From Streptomyces zagrosensis (GTDB taxonomy: Bacteria > Actinomycetota > Actinomycetes > Streptomycetales > Streptomycetaceae), in NCBI RefSeq assembly GCF_014203645.1, contig NZ_JACHJL010000002.1:124001-188000 (forward strand): a stretch of 64,000 nucleotides of DNA. The letters run 5' to 3'. The notes below the pieces were generated by a model that worked only from the letters and a program-made list of their open reading frames with translations, made no database searches and had not been told where the DNA came from. A program made the position numbers and the translations under genes. Every line of letters starts with the position of its first letter. Position 1 is the first letter of the stretch. This document shows positions 9,517-17,932 of this stretch, piece by piece.

Positions 9517-10854
9517 TCACCTGGCCAGCGTCAGGGCCTCATCGAGCTTTTCTAGGCCCGGGGTGTCGGCTGGGAGTGCTCGGTACAGCGCCAGGGCTCG
9601 CGTGCGGGTGAGTCCGGTCCGGTAGGAGGCCGGGAGGCTGCCGTACGCCTGTGAGGCAACGTGGGCGGCTCCGGCGCGGTCGCCGTCGTGGGCCCGGCAG
9701 GTGGCCTTGTCGATGGCGAGGAGGGCCCGTGTCATGTACGAAGGGGCCCGCGACAGTCGTAGCGCTTCCTTCTGCGTCTCGTAGGCCCGGCCGGACTCGC
9801 CGAGGTGGGTCAACGCTTGGGACATGTGAACGTGATGCTTCTGCATCGGGTACCCAAACCAGGTGTCCGCGTGCTGCTGTGGGCTGAGTCGTTCCGCCAG
9901 CGTCTCGACGTCCGCAACGGCGGTCTGGGCCTGTTCAGTGTGACCGCCGATCGCGTACGCCCTGGAGGCCACGGCGGAAGCCAGAGCGGAGGCAGCCGAC
10001 GGCTTGTCGCCTGCCAGGTACCGGGCCCTCTCGGCGAGCTGGGCAGCGGCCTGATGCGCCCCGTAGTTCAGCGGCACCATCGCTTCCCGGCCCAACACCC
10101 AGGCGTGCAGGAGCTGGTCTCCGGACTGTTCGGCAGCCCGTCCGGCGGTCGCGAACCAGCGGTGGGCTTCGCGGTGCTGACCCAGGTCGTGGAGGACGAT
10201 AGCGGCCATGCCCACCATCTGCCCGGACACGTGGCACAGGGTCGCCCGGCCCTTCACGGTCCGGGCCTGGGACAGCAGGGGTTTGAGTTCGAGGAGGTCT
10301 TCGATGAGGTCTGCAAGGACGTCGGCGGGAGCCTGCCCGTGGTAGCCGTACCCGTAGCGTTCGGCGGTGGACTCCCAGAACCCGAGATCGTTCGGGCCGT
10401 GATCGGCGGCGAGGGCGGCGTCGAAGTCGTTGCGGGTATTCGATAAAGCAGCGGCGAGCCCGGGACCTGCCAGTCCGGCAGCGAGCGCGCCGCGAAGAAC
10501 ATTGCGGCGCTTCATGGGGTCGTCTCCCCCTACTGTGTCCGGTGCGGTTGTTGGCGTGTTTGCGGCCTCCCACGGCCGTGTTGCCAAGCCTAAGCGGATG
10601 CCTGGAATCCCGAGCCCGTCGGCGATTCTCTCCAGTCCGGCCAGGCTAGTGACGGCGGCTTCGCCTCGGGCGATCTTGCTGACCCGTTCGGCGCGGATGC
10701 CGCACGCTTCGCTGATTTTGTTGAAGCTCATGCCCGCTTCTTCGTGGACCAGGGAGAACAGGGTGCCGACGTCACGGCGGGCCAGAGCATCACTGATCCG
10801 CTGGTCCGCTAGCAGCTGATCCGTCAGTGCTGTCGGCGGTGCCGGAAGTCTCAC
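9517..10854 (-). CDS. HTH regulator with C-terminal TPR-like region
   Basis: 445 aa from a GTG at 10854 preceded by GAAGGGGG; a longer ATG frame begins at 10899. An N-terminal XRE-type helix-turn-helix (MSFNKISEACGIRAERVSKIARG, about residues 40-75) is followed by a linker. A segment KRRNVLRGALAAGLAG looks like a twin-arginine signal but sits mid-protein, as is common in these Streptomyces regulators. The rest is a helical TPR-like array (HREAHRWFATAGRAAEQSGD and similar). It is transcribed away from the RiPP-like genes and is the obvious candidate to control them. Confidence 0.8.
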   Translation of the reverse strand: MRLPAPPTALTDQLLADQRISDALARRDVGTLFSLVHEEAGMSFNKISEACGIRAERVSKIARGEAAVTSLAGLERIADGLGIPGIRLGLATRPWEAANTPTTAPDTVGGDDPMKRRNVLRGALAAGLAGPGLAAALSNTRNDFDAALAADHGPNDLGFWESTAERYGYGYHGQAPADVLADLIEDLLELKPLLSQARTVKGRATLCHVSGQMVGMAAIVLHDLGQHREAHRWFATAGRAAEQSGDQLLHAWVLGREAMVPLNYGAHQAAAQLAERARYLAGDKPSAASALASAVASRAYAIGGHTEQAQTAVADVETLAERLSPQQHADTWFGYPMQKHHVHMSQALTHLGESGRAYETQKEALRLSRAPSYMTRALLAIDKATCRAHDGDRAGAAHVASQAYGSLPASYRTGLTRTRALALYRALPADTPGLEKLDEALTLAR

Positions 10855-11105
10855 GCCTGCCCCCTTCAGTCGGCGGTCCCCCCTCTGATGTGTACCCACC
10901 GTAGGGGCCCCTTGATGGGGTTACCGCACATTCGTCACCGTCCTTAACTGAACGGGCTTGCCCGATCTTCGTGGGGCCCAACCCCGCGTCGAGACAAGGG
11001 GTTCCGAGCCCCAGCGCCGGCCACGTGAACGGCGCCACCCCCCGCCCCATGAACTCGGGCGAACCCTTGCCGAGACCGGAACACGACGAACAGAAAGGGC
11101 ACCCC

Positions 11106-11267
11106 ATGGACGACCTCATGCCGCCTGCGAAGCGTTCCACCCCCGCAGAACGTTTGTTCACGACGAAGGCGAACCGCCGAGTTCAGACCCCCGGCGAGTG
11201 CCACGAATACAAGAAGACCTCCGGGTCCTCCGACGGCGCGAAGACGTACGACACCACCGCCACCTGA
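11106..11267 (+). CDS. 53-aa putative RiPP precursor peptide
   Basis: Starts MDDLMPPAKRSTPAERLF with GAAAGGG 6-8 bases upstream. The N-terminal half resembles a leader. The C-terminal half is Gly/Ser/Thr/Tyr/Asp-rich (PGECHEYKKTSGSSDG, ending KTYDTTAT) with a single Cys. A 15-bp perfect hairpin lies between it and the cyclase-like gene, the usual way of making more precursor than enzyme. It has no lasso YxxPxL leader motif and no Gly followed by Asp/Glu at position 7-9, so it is not a canonical lasso precursor. The precursor role is inferred from size, position and the hairpin. Confidence 0.6.
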   Translation: MDDLMPPAKRSTPAERLFTTKANRRVQTPGECHEYKKTSGSSDGAKTYDTTAT

Positions 11268-11280
11268 TCCGTCCCGTTCG

Positions 11281-11313
11281 CCCGGTGGGTGCGCCGTCGG
11301 CGCACCCACCGGG
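11281..11313 (+). terminator. Perfect 15-bp hairpin between precursor and cyclase genes
   Basis: Arms CCCGGTGGGTGCGCC and GGCGCACCCACCGGG enclose a three-base loop GTC. No U-run follows, so it is more likely an attenuating or mRNA-stabilising stem than a full terminator. It ends 20 bases before the next ATG. Confidence 0.75.
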
Positions 11314-11333
11314 CCCCACTCGGAAGGGCTCAC

Positions 11334-12905
11334 ATGATCAAGTTGCGTCTGACCCCGTACGCCAACACCGCATGGGCCTGGGACACCACCACTGGCCTCT
11401 ACCGCACCGCCGACGGCCAAAGCGAAATCACCCCGTACGGCCACCCGATGCTTGAACACCTTGGGCTCACCGACGGCACCCGCACCCTGGTCGTCGTCCG
11501 GGAGCGCACGGCGGGTCGGGCCGTAGCCCGGCCCGAACCGCGCACGCTCACCGCCGCCGACTTCGACGCCGCCCGCACCACAGCCGTCACCTGGCCGCTG
11601 GACTACGTCCTCGTTGAGACCGCCCCCGGTGTGCCGGTGCGGGTCACCGCCGGGCCGTGCGGCATCGCCCCGCTGTACGTCGCGCACGACGCCACCACGC
11701 TGTTCGGGTCCTGGGACATGGCCGACCTCGCCCAGCACGCCCGCACGCTGAGCCCGCGCGAGGTCGCCCGCCTGCTGATCTATCGCCCCCGCTACAGCCA
11801 GGAGACCGTCTTCCAGGGCATCCACCGGGTCACCGAGCGGGCCACCGCCCACTTCGGCGGACACCTGCACGTGCAGTACCCCGAACCCGCCCTGCACAGC
11901 GGCCCCCGCGAACTCGCCGATACCGCCGACGTCCTGGGCGCGTTTGTCGCAGCCATGGACGACGCCTTGGACGCCCGGCCGCTGGACGCGGAAGCCACGG
12001 TCTTCCACCTCACCGGCGGCTTCGACTCCGGCACCGTCGCCACCCGGGCCGCTGAACGCCTCCCCGGCCAGTACGCGACCTCCACCCTCCTCATCGCCGG
12101 GCCCGGCCGGGAGTCCCAGTTACGCCGCCGTGCGCAGATACGTGACGCGGTGTCCTTTGCCGGCACCGACCTCATCGTGGACGCTACGGAGACCGGCGTG
12201 CTCGCTCCGGGCTGTGTCCGCCGAAGCGGCGGGCGGATCAGCCCGTACGAGGAGCCGTTGCACCACCCCTTCACGCGCATGACCCAGCTGATCGCCCAGC
12301 ACGGGGCCCGGACCGTCGTCACCGGGCTCGGGGGTGACGAGATGGTGGCCCTGTCCCAGCAGGAGTACCCGCACAAGCCGATGGGCGAGATCAGCGACGG
12401 CCTGACCTGGATCGGCGCACGGGCCCGTGCCGCCCTGGAGTTCGCCGACGACGCCATTGCCCCGCCTGCCCGTGTGAACTCCATGACCCTGCTGTCGCTG
12501 GAGACGACCGCCCCGGTTCTCCTGCGCGCCGGGATCTGGCCCGTCCACCCCTTCACCGACCCCGACATGATCCAGCTCGGCGAGTGGCTGCCCTACGACT
12601 GGCGGGAGTTGAAGCAGCTCCAGCGCCGCCGCCTCGCCGCCCTCGGGCTCGGGCCCGACGTCACGCAGTCCCGCACCCGGGAGTCCTTCGCCGAAGTCGT
12701 CCAGCACGCACTGACCACCGAGGCCCGGCCCCTCTTCGACGCGATACTCAAGGACGGCTCACCCCTATTCGAGGAGGGCCTGATCGACCCCGACGGCCTC
12801 CGCGATGGGCTGCGGCAGCTCGACTCGGGACCTTACCGGGAGGACGGCGACGCCCAGCTGCTCGAAGTCATCGACCTCCACCTGGCCGCCGCCGCGTTCC
12901 TGTAG
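11334..12905 (+). CDS. Asparagine synthetase / lasso-cyclase-like ATP-dependent amide-forming enzyme
   Basis: 523 aa; ATG preceded by GGAAGGG. The C-terminal half is an ATP-pyrophosphatase synthetase domain with TGGFDSGT (the SGGxDS PP-loop, about residue 225) and GLGGDEM (about residue 330). The N-terminal half resembles a glutaminase domain but begins MIKLRL, lacking the Cys-2 needed to hydrolyse glutamine. That pattern is shared with lasso-peptide cyclases, beta-lactam synthetases and carbapenam synthetases, which activate a carboxylate as acyl-AMP for an internal amine. No lasso leader-binding (RRE) or B2 protease gene accompanies it. The likely role is activating a side-chain or C-terminal carboxylate of the peptide encoded just upstream. 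Confidence 0.8.
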   Translation: MIKLRLTPYANTAWAWDTTTGLYRTADGQSEITPYGHPMLEHLGLTDGTRTLVVVRERTAGRAVARPEPRTLTAADFDAARTTAVTWPLDYVLVETAPGVPVRVTAGPCGIAPLYVAHDATTLFGSWDMADLAQHARTLSPREVARLLIYRPRYSQETVFQGIHRVTERATAHFGGHLHVQYPEPALHSGPRELADTADVLGAFVAAMDDALDARPLDAEATVFHLTGGFDSGTVATRAAERLPGQYATSTLLIAGPGRESQLRRRAQIRDAVSFAGTDLIVDATETGVLAPGCVRRSGGRISPYEEPLHHPFTRMTQLIAQHGARTVVTGLGGDEMVALSQQEYPHKPMGEISDGLTWIGARARAALEFADDAIAPPARVNSMTLLSLETTAPVLLRAGIWPVHPFTDPDMIQLGEWLPYDWRELKQLQRRRLAALGLGPDVTQSRTRESFAEVVQHALTTEARPLFDAILKDGSPLFEEGLIDPDGLRDGLRQLDSGPYREDGDAQLLEVIDLHLAAAAFL

Positions 12906-12943
12906 ACCAGCCTTCACCCAACCCCTTCAAGAAGGGCCCCCGA

Positions 12944-13492
12944 ATGCACCTCGTCCGCCCGGCCACGGCCGCCGACATCCCCGCCGTCCGCACCCTCGTT
13001 CTCACCCGCTCCGCATGGCTGGAAGCGCGGCAGATGCCCTCGTGGCGGGAGAGCGCGGACCACGTGGCCGGGCAGGCCGAGAACACCGACGGGACGATGT
13101 GGGTCCTCACCGAGGAGACCTCGGGGCGGATCATCGGCTGCACTACCGTCCAGCAGGAGACCCCGCCGTGGGGGTGGACGGAGCACGAACTCGCGGAGCC
13201 CGCCGACTACCTGTACACGACCGTGACAGACCCGGCCGACCGCGCACACCGCCCCGGCACACTCCTCGCCCTGTGGGCGGTAGACCGCGCGGCCCGCCAA
13301 GGCCGGGCGTGGGTGCGACGCGGCTGCATGTTCCCCGGCCTCGTCCGCTACTACGAAACCCAGGGCTTCAGCCTGATGCACGAGGTACAGCGCACGAACC
13401 ATCGTGTCTACCTCATGGCGCGCAAGGCCGAAGAACTTCCGGAAGTCGTGGCAGCACTTCGTCCGGAAGGCTCGCACGTCACGGGGATCTGA
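12944..13492 (+). CDS. GNAT family N-acetyltransferase
   Basis: 182 aa, ATG with AAGAAGGG upstream. It starts MHLVRPATAADIPAVRTLV, the usual GNAT beta1-alpha1 opening. The acetyl-CoA site is in the GTLLALWAVDRAARQGRAWVRR region, followed by VRYYETQGFSLMHEVQ, a classic GNAT beta5-alpha4. It lies 38 bases after the cyclase-like gene on the same strand and is probably the third gene of that unit. It could acetylate the modified peptide or provide self-protection; neither can be read from sequence. Confidence 0.82.
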   Translation: MHLVRPATAADIPAVRTLVLTRSAWLEARQMPSWRESADHVAGQAENTDGTMWVLTEETSGRIIGCTTVQQETPPWGWTEHELAEPADYLYTTVTDPADRAHRPGTLLALWAVDRAARQGRAWVRRGCMFPGLVRYYETQGFSLMHEVQRTNHRVYLMARKAEELPEVVAALRPEGSHVTGI

Positions 13493-13724
13493 ACCGGCGG
13501 GACCCTGTTGATGGATAGTCCGCCGGACCTGGCTTCTACGAGAACCGCCACTTACGGGTAACCCATCCGGGTGACGCTCTGCCGTCGGCGCTGTTCTTGG
13601 ACAAGATCAGTCGCCCGTGAACAACTGCGTGAATTCGATGCCCAGCGTCCAAGCCAGGGCAGGGACTCCCACCGGCACCCTCGGGCGCCCCGAACGCCGC
13701 TGACCACGGATTACGCTGCCGGGC

Positions 13725-14129
13725 ATGGCCATCGACCTCGACCATCCCGCCCCCGACTACGTCACCTTTTGGCGCGAGCGCCACCTGTGCACCTTCACCA
13801 CCCCGCGCCCGAACGGCACCCCGCATGTGGCCCCGGTCGGCGTGACGTACGACCCCGAGGCGCGCACCGCATGGATCATCTGCCGCAAGACCAGTACCAA
13901 AGTCGCCAATGTCATCGCCGCTGGCCCGGCGGGCGCCCCGGTGGCCGTTTGCCAGCTCGAAGGCCGCCGCTGGGCCACTTTGGAAGGCCGCGCGACGGTG
14001 CGTACGGATGCGGAGAGCATCGCGGAGGCGGTGCGCCGCTACGCCGAGCGCTACGGCCGGATGCCCAGGCCAAACCCCGAACGGGTCGCCATCAAGATCA
14101 GCCTGACCCGAGGCATGGGCAATGTCTGA
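13725..14129 (+). CDS. PPOX-class split-barrel oxidoreductase (probably F420-dependent)
   Basis: 134 aa. Short split beta-barrel protein of the pyridoxamine 5'-phosphate-oxidase-like superfamily: LCTFTTPRPNGTPHVAPVG, IICRKTSTKVANV and EGRRWATLEGRATV, matching the actinobacterial PPOX F420-dependent group that includes biliverdin reductases. It would act as a cytosolic homodimer. It is isolated, and there is no clear ribosome-binding site before the ATG. The cofactor is an inference from the subfamily. Confidence 0.75.
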   Translation: MAIDLDHPAPDYVTFWRERHLCTFTTPRPNGTPHVAPVGVTYDPEARTAWIICRKTSTKVANVIAAGPAGAPVAVCQLEGRRWATLEGRATVRTDAESIAEAVRRYAERYGRMPRPNPERVAIKISLTRGMGNV

Positions 14130-14686
14130 CAGGGACAACAGCCGCGGAGCCACCCTCCCCAGCGAAACGGGCCTACCTGACAAGAACCTGTGATGGCCGC
14201 TCCAGCGGCATGGATGAGGTCCATCAGGGGCAGCAGCGCACCCCTGTCACCTGGCAGCATCCCCACCGCACCCCCATCAGTGGACGGGGTGGCAAGACGC
14301 CCCCGACCCCGCGATGCGCCGGCACGCCACCGTCTGCCAAGCGGCGCACCGACGGGCCGTACCGCCCGAACACGGCGACAGGCAGCCACCCGCCCCACGC
14401 CCGGGCACACCACCCGCCACCAGGACAGATGAGCACATACCCCGCGTGCGCAACAGTCGCGGCGCCCCCACCGCACCCGTACCGCGCACAAGGGGCCGAC
14501 AGGCGTCAGAGCACAGCGCCGAGTACCCCCATCCGGGCGACGCACGCCCCGCAACCTCACGGCGCTGGCGGCGCGTCACCAGCACGCTCGACCGGCCCGA
14601 CCACCGCGGCGCCGCAGCCCGCGCTCAGATGGCCAAACAATGCTCTGGTGATCGCTCCCGACGCCGTGGGAAGCTACTCGTGTCGA
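14130..14686. other. Intergenic region upstream of tRNA-Trp, no gene seen
   Basis: About 550 bases. All long frames are Arg/Pro/His-rich shadows. No strong hairpin or repeat was noticed. The end of the stretch should contain the tRNA promoter. Confidence 0.4.
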
Positions 14687-14759
14687 AGGGGCGTAGCTCA
14701 ATTGGCAGAGCATCGGTCTCCAAAACCGAAGGTTGTAGGTTCAATTCCTGCCGCCCCTG
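14687..14759 (+). tRNA. tRNA-Trp (anticodon CCA)
   Basis: Complete cloverleaf. The acceptor stem is AGGGGCG pairing with CGCCCCT at 14752-14758. The D arm is GCTC...GAGC, the anticodon stem TCGGT/ACCGA with loop CTCCAAA (anticodon CCA at 14720-14722), and the T arm GTAGG-TTCAATT-CCTGC. Discriminator base G; no encoded CCA. In other Streptomyces a tRNA-Trp lies before secE-nusG, but that is not the case here. Confidence 0.95.
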
Positions 14760-14878
14760 CTAGCACCATCGAGGTCGGCGCGGTCCGCGCCGATTGACAT
14801 GGGACGTCAAGATCCCTAACTGGCGCATTGCCGGCCCGCAAGGCTCCCGGTCACGGCCGCAAGCCTCACCCACGGCGA

Positions 14879-14913
14879 AGGCCGGGCCCGATGACATCGG
14901 GTCTGGCCTTTTT
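14879..14913 (+). terminator. Rho-independent terminator downstream of tRNA-Trp
   Basis: GC-rich stem AGGCCGGGCCCGATG / TCGGGTCTGGCCT with one or two mismatches and loop ACA, followed directly by TTTTT. A U-run is rare in this genome, so this looks like a genuine intrinsic terminator. Confidence 0.75.
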
Positions 14914-14944
14914 GTCCGTCGCGGTCGCGGTCGCGTGGGCGGGG

Positions 14945-14998
14945 ACCAGGCCCGAGGTGAGGACCAGGCCCGAGGCGGAGCCCACGCCCGAGGTGAGG
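14945..14998. repeat. Three tandem 18-bp repeats (ACCAGGCCCGAGGTGAGG)
   Basis: Units at 14945, 14963 and 14981, differing at a few positions (the second reads ACCAGGCCCGAGGCGGAG). Non-coding. Confidence 0.7.
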
Positions 14999-15228
14999 AC
15001 CCGGCCTGTGATCGGTGGAACCGCGGCTCCACACAGGCGGCAGAAAAAAGCGATGGCAGGTGTGCCGATCGGGGCCTAACGTCTCGATCATGTACTCGGT
15101 CACGCATAACTGGCATTCCCTGCGCATCCGTTCGGTGTCCCGGACCCGGTGCTGACCCGAGCGTTCGTCGGCACCTGGTCATCCGCGCGCTGTTCACCGT
15201 TCGCATCAGGATGACGAGGAATCCCTTC

Positions 15229-16104
15229 ATGCGCACCACCTCACAACCCACCTTCGTGTTCATTCCCGGTGGGTCCAGCAACGCCCGAGCCTGGGGGCCG
15301 TTGCAAAACGAGCTGGCCCTGTACGGGCACCGCTCGTACGCCATCGACCTGCCGGGGCACGGCGACCGCGCCGACCACCCGGCCGCCTACTATCGGCAGC
15401 CGCAGGACCTGGCCGCACTGGCCACCGCACCCTCCCCGATGCGCGGCATCACGTTGCAGGACAACGTGCGTCACGTGGTGGACGTCCTGCACCGGCTCGC
15501 TCCGTCGGGGCCCGTGATCCTGGCGGGCAACAGCTTCGGCGGCCTGACCGTCACCGCTGTCGCGAACGCCGTGCCCGAACTCCTGGACCGCGTCGTGTAC
15601 CTCTCCGCTGTCTGCCTGAGCGACCCGGCGATGGTCACCGACGAGTGGGACGTCGTCGATGACAATCTGCTGGACGCCCTAGCGGCACGGATCACCGTGC
15701 CCGACACGGGCAACCAGGGGGTAGTACGGCTGAACTGGCGCAGCGCGCACGCCGACCCGGTGTTGTTCGCACAGCTCAAGGCCGCTGTCATGGCAGACGC
15801 CACCGACCACCAGTTCCGGATGCTGCTGGACTCCATGGACCCGGACGAGAACTACGCGGTGCTGGAGCAGGGCGCGGTGGCCCTGGCCGCGGAATGGGGG
15901 AGGGTACCGCACACCTTCGTACGCCTCTCGGACGACCTGAGCATCCCCCCGGCCGTACAGGACTACATGATCCGCAAGGCGGACGAGCTGACGCCTGAGA
16001 ACCCGTTCGACGTCCGCACGTTGGCCGCGTCCCACGTCGGATACTTCAGCCGCCCGCACCTTTTCGCGGAGCTGCTGATCGACCTGGCCCAGGGCGCGTC
16101 GTGA
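15229..16104 (+). CDS. Alpha/beta-fold hydrolase
   Basis: 291 aa from ATG 15229 (GAGGA about 8 bases upstream; an ATG at 15211 is in frame but lacks this). Landmarks are FVFIPGGSSNARAW with the oxyanion-hole Gly, IDLPGHGDRA, the nucleophile elbow GNSFGG with the catalytic Ser, and a late ASHVGYFSRP carrying the likely catalytic His. It looks like an esterase or salicylate-esterase-type small-molecule hydrolase. No signal peptide. Its substrate cannot be deduced; it stands alone before a bidirectional terminator. Confidence 0.82.
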   Translation: MRTTSQPTFVFIPGGSSNARAWGPLQNELALYGHRSYAIDLPGHGDRADHPAAYYRQPQDLAALATAPSPMRGITLQDNVRHVVDVLHRLAPSGPVILAGNSFGGLTVTAVANAVPELLDRVVYLSAVCLSDPAMVTDEWDVVDDNLLDALAARITVPDTGNQGVVRLNWRSAHADPVLFAQLKAAVMADATDHQFRMLLDSMDPDENYAVLEQGAVALAAEWGRVPHTFVRLSDDLSIPPAVQDYMIRKADELTPENPFDVRTLAASHVGYFSRPHLFAELLIDLAQGAS

Positions 16105-16144
16105 CGTCGTAACGTCGTACGTCGTGACGTCGTGACGTCGTAAC
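16099..16144. repeat. ACGTCGT(G/A) short tandem repeat
   Basis: Units GTGACGTCGT, AACGTCGT, ACGTCGT, GACGTCGT, GACGTCGT, AAC follow each other and overlap the hydrolase stop codon. ACGT palindromes recur at nearly one-turn spacing. Confidence 0.65.
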
Positions 16145-16189
16145 ACAGCCTCTCCGCCCCGGACTTCGGGCGGCGGATCGGTTGGCTTA

Positions 16190-16228
16190 GTGGTCCCCGG
16201 CGGCTCGGCTGAGCCTGCCGGGGACCAC
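16190..16228. terminator. Bidirectional hairpin between convergent genes
   Basis: Outer arms GTGGTCCCCGGC and GCCGGGGACCAC pair over 12 bp. An inner GGCTC/GAGCC stem continues with a GGCT loop and one bulged T. It sits between the alpha/beta hydrolase (+) and the VOC gene (-) and should serve both. Confidence 0.75.
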
Positions 16229-16337
16229 CACGTCGAAGGCAAACCGGATCTGCAACTCTTCGCCCTGGCTGCACTCGCGCCATCGATGGAAAACGTCTCT
16301 ACACCCCGGAATCGGACGTTGCCGCTGCCCCGTGGTC

Positions 16338-16748
16338 CTAGCTGGGCTGCTGGGTGATGTTGACCATCCAGCTGATCCCGAACTGGTCGATGAGCGAGCC
16401 GGCCTCGTCACCCCATGACTGCTTCTCCAGGGGCAGCGTCACGGTGCCGCCGGTGGACAGCCTTTCGAAGTGGTCGCGGAGTTTAGCGTCGTCGCCGCCG
16501 AGGAAGACCGCGACGTTGTTGCCCGCGGTGTGGGGCATCTCTTCCCGGACGTCCCACACCATCAGCGTGTAACCGTCTGAGGTGCGGAGCGTGGCGTGCA
16601 TGATCTTGTCGGGGTGAGGCACGTCCGGCGAGCCGTATTCGGCGTAGGTGCCCATGTCCAACTGGCCGCCCAGGACGTCTCGATAGAACTCGATCGCCTG
16701 CCGTGCGTTCCCCTTGAAGGCGAGGCATGGGTTGAGTTGAGACCCCAT
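16338..16748 (-). CDS. VOC family protein (PhnB/glyoxalase-like)
   Basis: 136 aa, ATG with AAGGAGC upstream. It has the PhnB-type vicinal-oxygen-chelate signature: NPCLAFKGNARQAIEFYRDV, a middle HATLRTSDGYTLMVWD, and a late QSWGDEAGSLIDQFGISW. PhnB-like members often lack some metal ligands, so catalysis is uncertain. Function unknown. Confidence 0.85.
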   Translation of the reverse strand: MGSQLNPCLAFKGNARQAIEFYRDVLGGQLDMGTYAEYGSPDVPHPDKIMHATLRTSDGYTLMVWDVREEMPHTAGNNVAVFLGGDDAKLRDHFERLSTGGTVTLPLEKQSWGDEAGSLIDQFGISWMVNITQQPS

Positions 16749-16982
16749 CTGGTGCTCCTTGGCGTGAGTGATGTGAACGCCTCGAACGTAGCAACGGGCA
16801 CTGACAACCGCCCGAGCCCCCGCCTCCGCCTCCGCAATCCCAGCGCATCAGCTTCCGCATCCAGGCCGGTGCGGCGAAGCCGTAGGCGTGCGGCGACGCT
16901 CTGGACAAGCGGTTGGCATCCGTGGTGCTCAGGGCCGCGGCGGCCCGCAGCGCGCCGGGGCCCAGCCGCCGCTGAGGGGCCG

Positions 16983-17632
16983 TCACTTCGCCCGGCGCGG
17001 CCCCGTCATCGCTTCCGTGATCACGAAGCCCTTCGCCGGGCCTTCCGGAACATCCACGTCCGTACCGTAGGGAACGCGGATCGCCGCTGCGTAGACGCCT
17101 TCTTCGGCGGAAGGGTTGGTCAGGACCGTCGTCGTGCCGTGGTTGTCGTAGTCATCGATCAGCACATAGACGGGGATGCCGGCCTGCGCATACGCGCGCC
17201 GCTTGCGGACCCGGTCGCGCTCCCTGTCCGTGCGCCCCGGGGACACCACCTCCGCGACGAGACGCACCCCACCCGCACGGACCCCGAGGCGATCCTCAGG
17301 CACGAGTTCTTCGCGGTCTTCGGGGCCTTCGGGGCCGACGAAGACGTCCGGCACCCAGGGCTTCAGCCCGTGGATGACGTTGATGTCCTGGTGGGCCGCG
17401 TAGCCACTGCCCTGGAGGTAGCGGTCCAGCGCCCGGCGCAGGCGGTTGGCGATCTGGCCGTGGTCCAAGCGTCCCGTCGGCGACACCTCGATGAACCCCG
17501 CAACGATCTCGGCGTGGAAGCCCTCGGGGAGTTGAGTTCCAAGGTCCGCCACGCCTGCCACAGCGCCTCATCGAGCGTCGGAGGGGGCATGTCAGGCACT
17601 TCCGGCGGGGCTTCGTGGGCGAGAGCGGTCAT
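16983..17632 (-). pseudogene. Uma2 family protein, frameshifted by a 5-bp tandem duplication
   Basis: The gene starts at ATG 17632 with GGAGGAGGT upstream and reads MTALAHEAPPEVPDMPPP up to WRTLEL. The Uma2 core (LPEGFHAEIVAGFIEVSPTG, VPDVFVGP, RLVAEVVSPG, AGIPVYVLIDDY) continues in another frame to a stop at 16983. At the junction the coding strand reads AACTC twice in a row (plus-strand GAGTT GAGTT at 17529-17538). Removing one copy restores TLEL-PEGF, as in intact relatives. A downstream ATG at 17561 could still make a shortened protein. Confidence 0.75.
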
Positions 17633-17932
17633 GGCGCGGTACCTCCTCCTCAAGTGGAGGTGGGCGCCCCTCGTGGCACAAGCGACGCCGCCACGTTAGG
17701 GAGCCCGACCGCGGGGTGGCGGACCACCGCACATCAGATCACCCGATGAGGTGACCCCAGCACCACGCGCTGACGCCGGTTCCGCCCGACCACGCGACCG
17801 GGACCCCAACCGGGACCCCGACCGCCGCACGCCCCGGCAACCCACAGCGACAGGCCCGCCGCCCCAGCGAGGGACGACGGGCCTGTCGTTCGGCTACGCG
17901 CACCCGGGGCGGGTCTTACGCGCACTCGGGAG
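17633..17932. other. Intergenic region with the dnaK-operon terminator
   Basis: 300 bases between the broken Uma2 gene and hspR. It holds an 11-bp perfect hairpin (17848-17888) and a short CGACCGGGACCCCAA-type direct repeat around 17796-17823. No gene. Confidence 0.5.
17848..17888 (-). terminator. Hairpin terminator after hspR
   Basis: Arms CGACAGGCCCG and CGGGCCTGTCG pair perfectly around a 19-base loop. It lies 45 bases past the hspR stop and is the likely 3' end of the dnaK-grpE-dnaJ-hspR transcript. Confidence 0.7.

Larger units (their letters stand above)
14760..15228. other. Intergenic region after tRNA-Trp with terminator and 18-bp repeats
   Basis: No supported gene. It contains a rho-independent terminator (14879-14913) and three tandem 18-bp units (14945-14998). 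The frame that continues upstream from the hydrolase gene has no ribosome-binding site or domain here. Confidence 0.5.

Noticed and set aside
10971..13492. Canonical lasso-peptide cluster
   Set aside because: No RRE/B1 or B2 protease, no YxxPxL leader, and no core with Gly1 and Asp/Glu at 7-9; kept as an unclassified RiPP-like locus.
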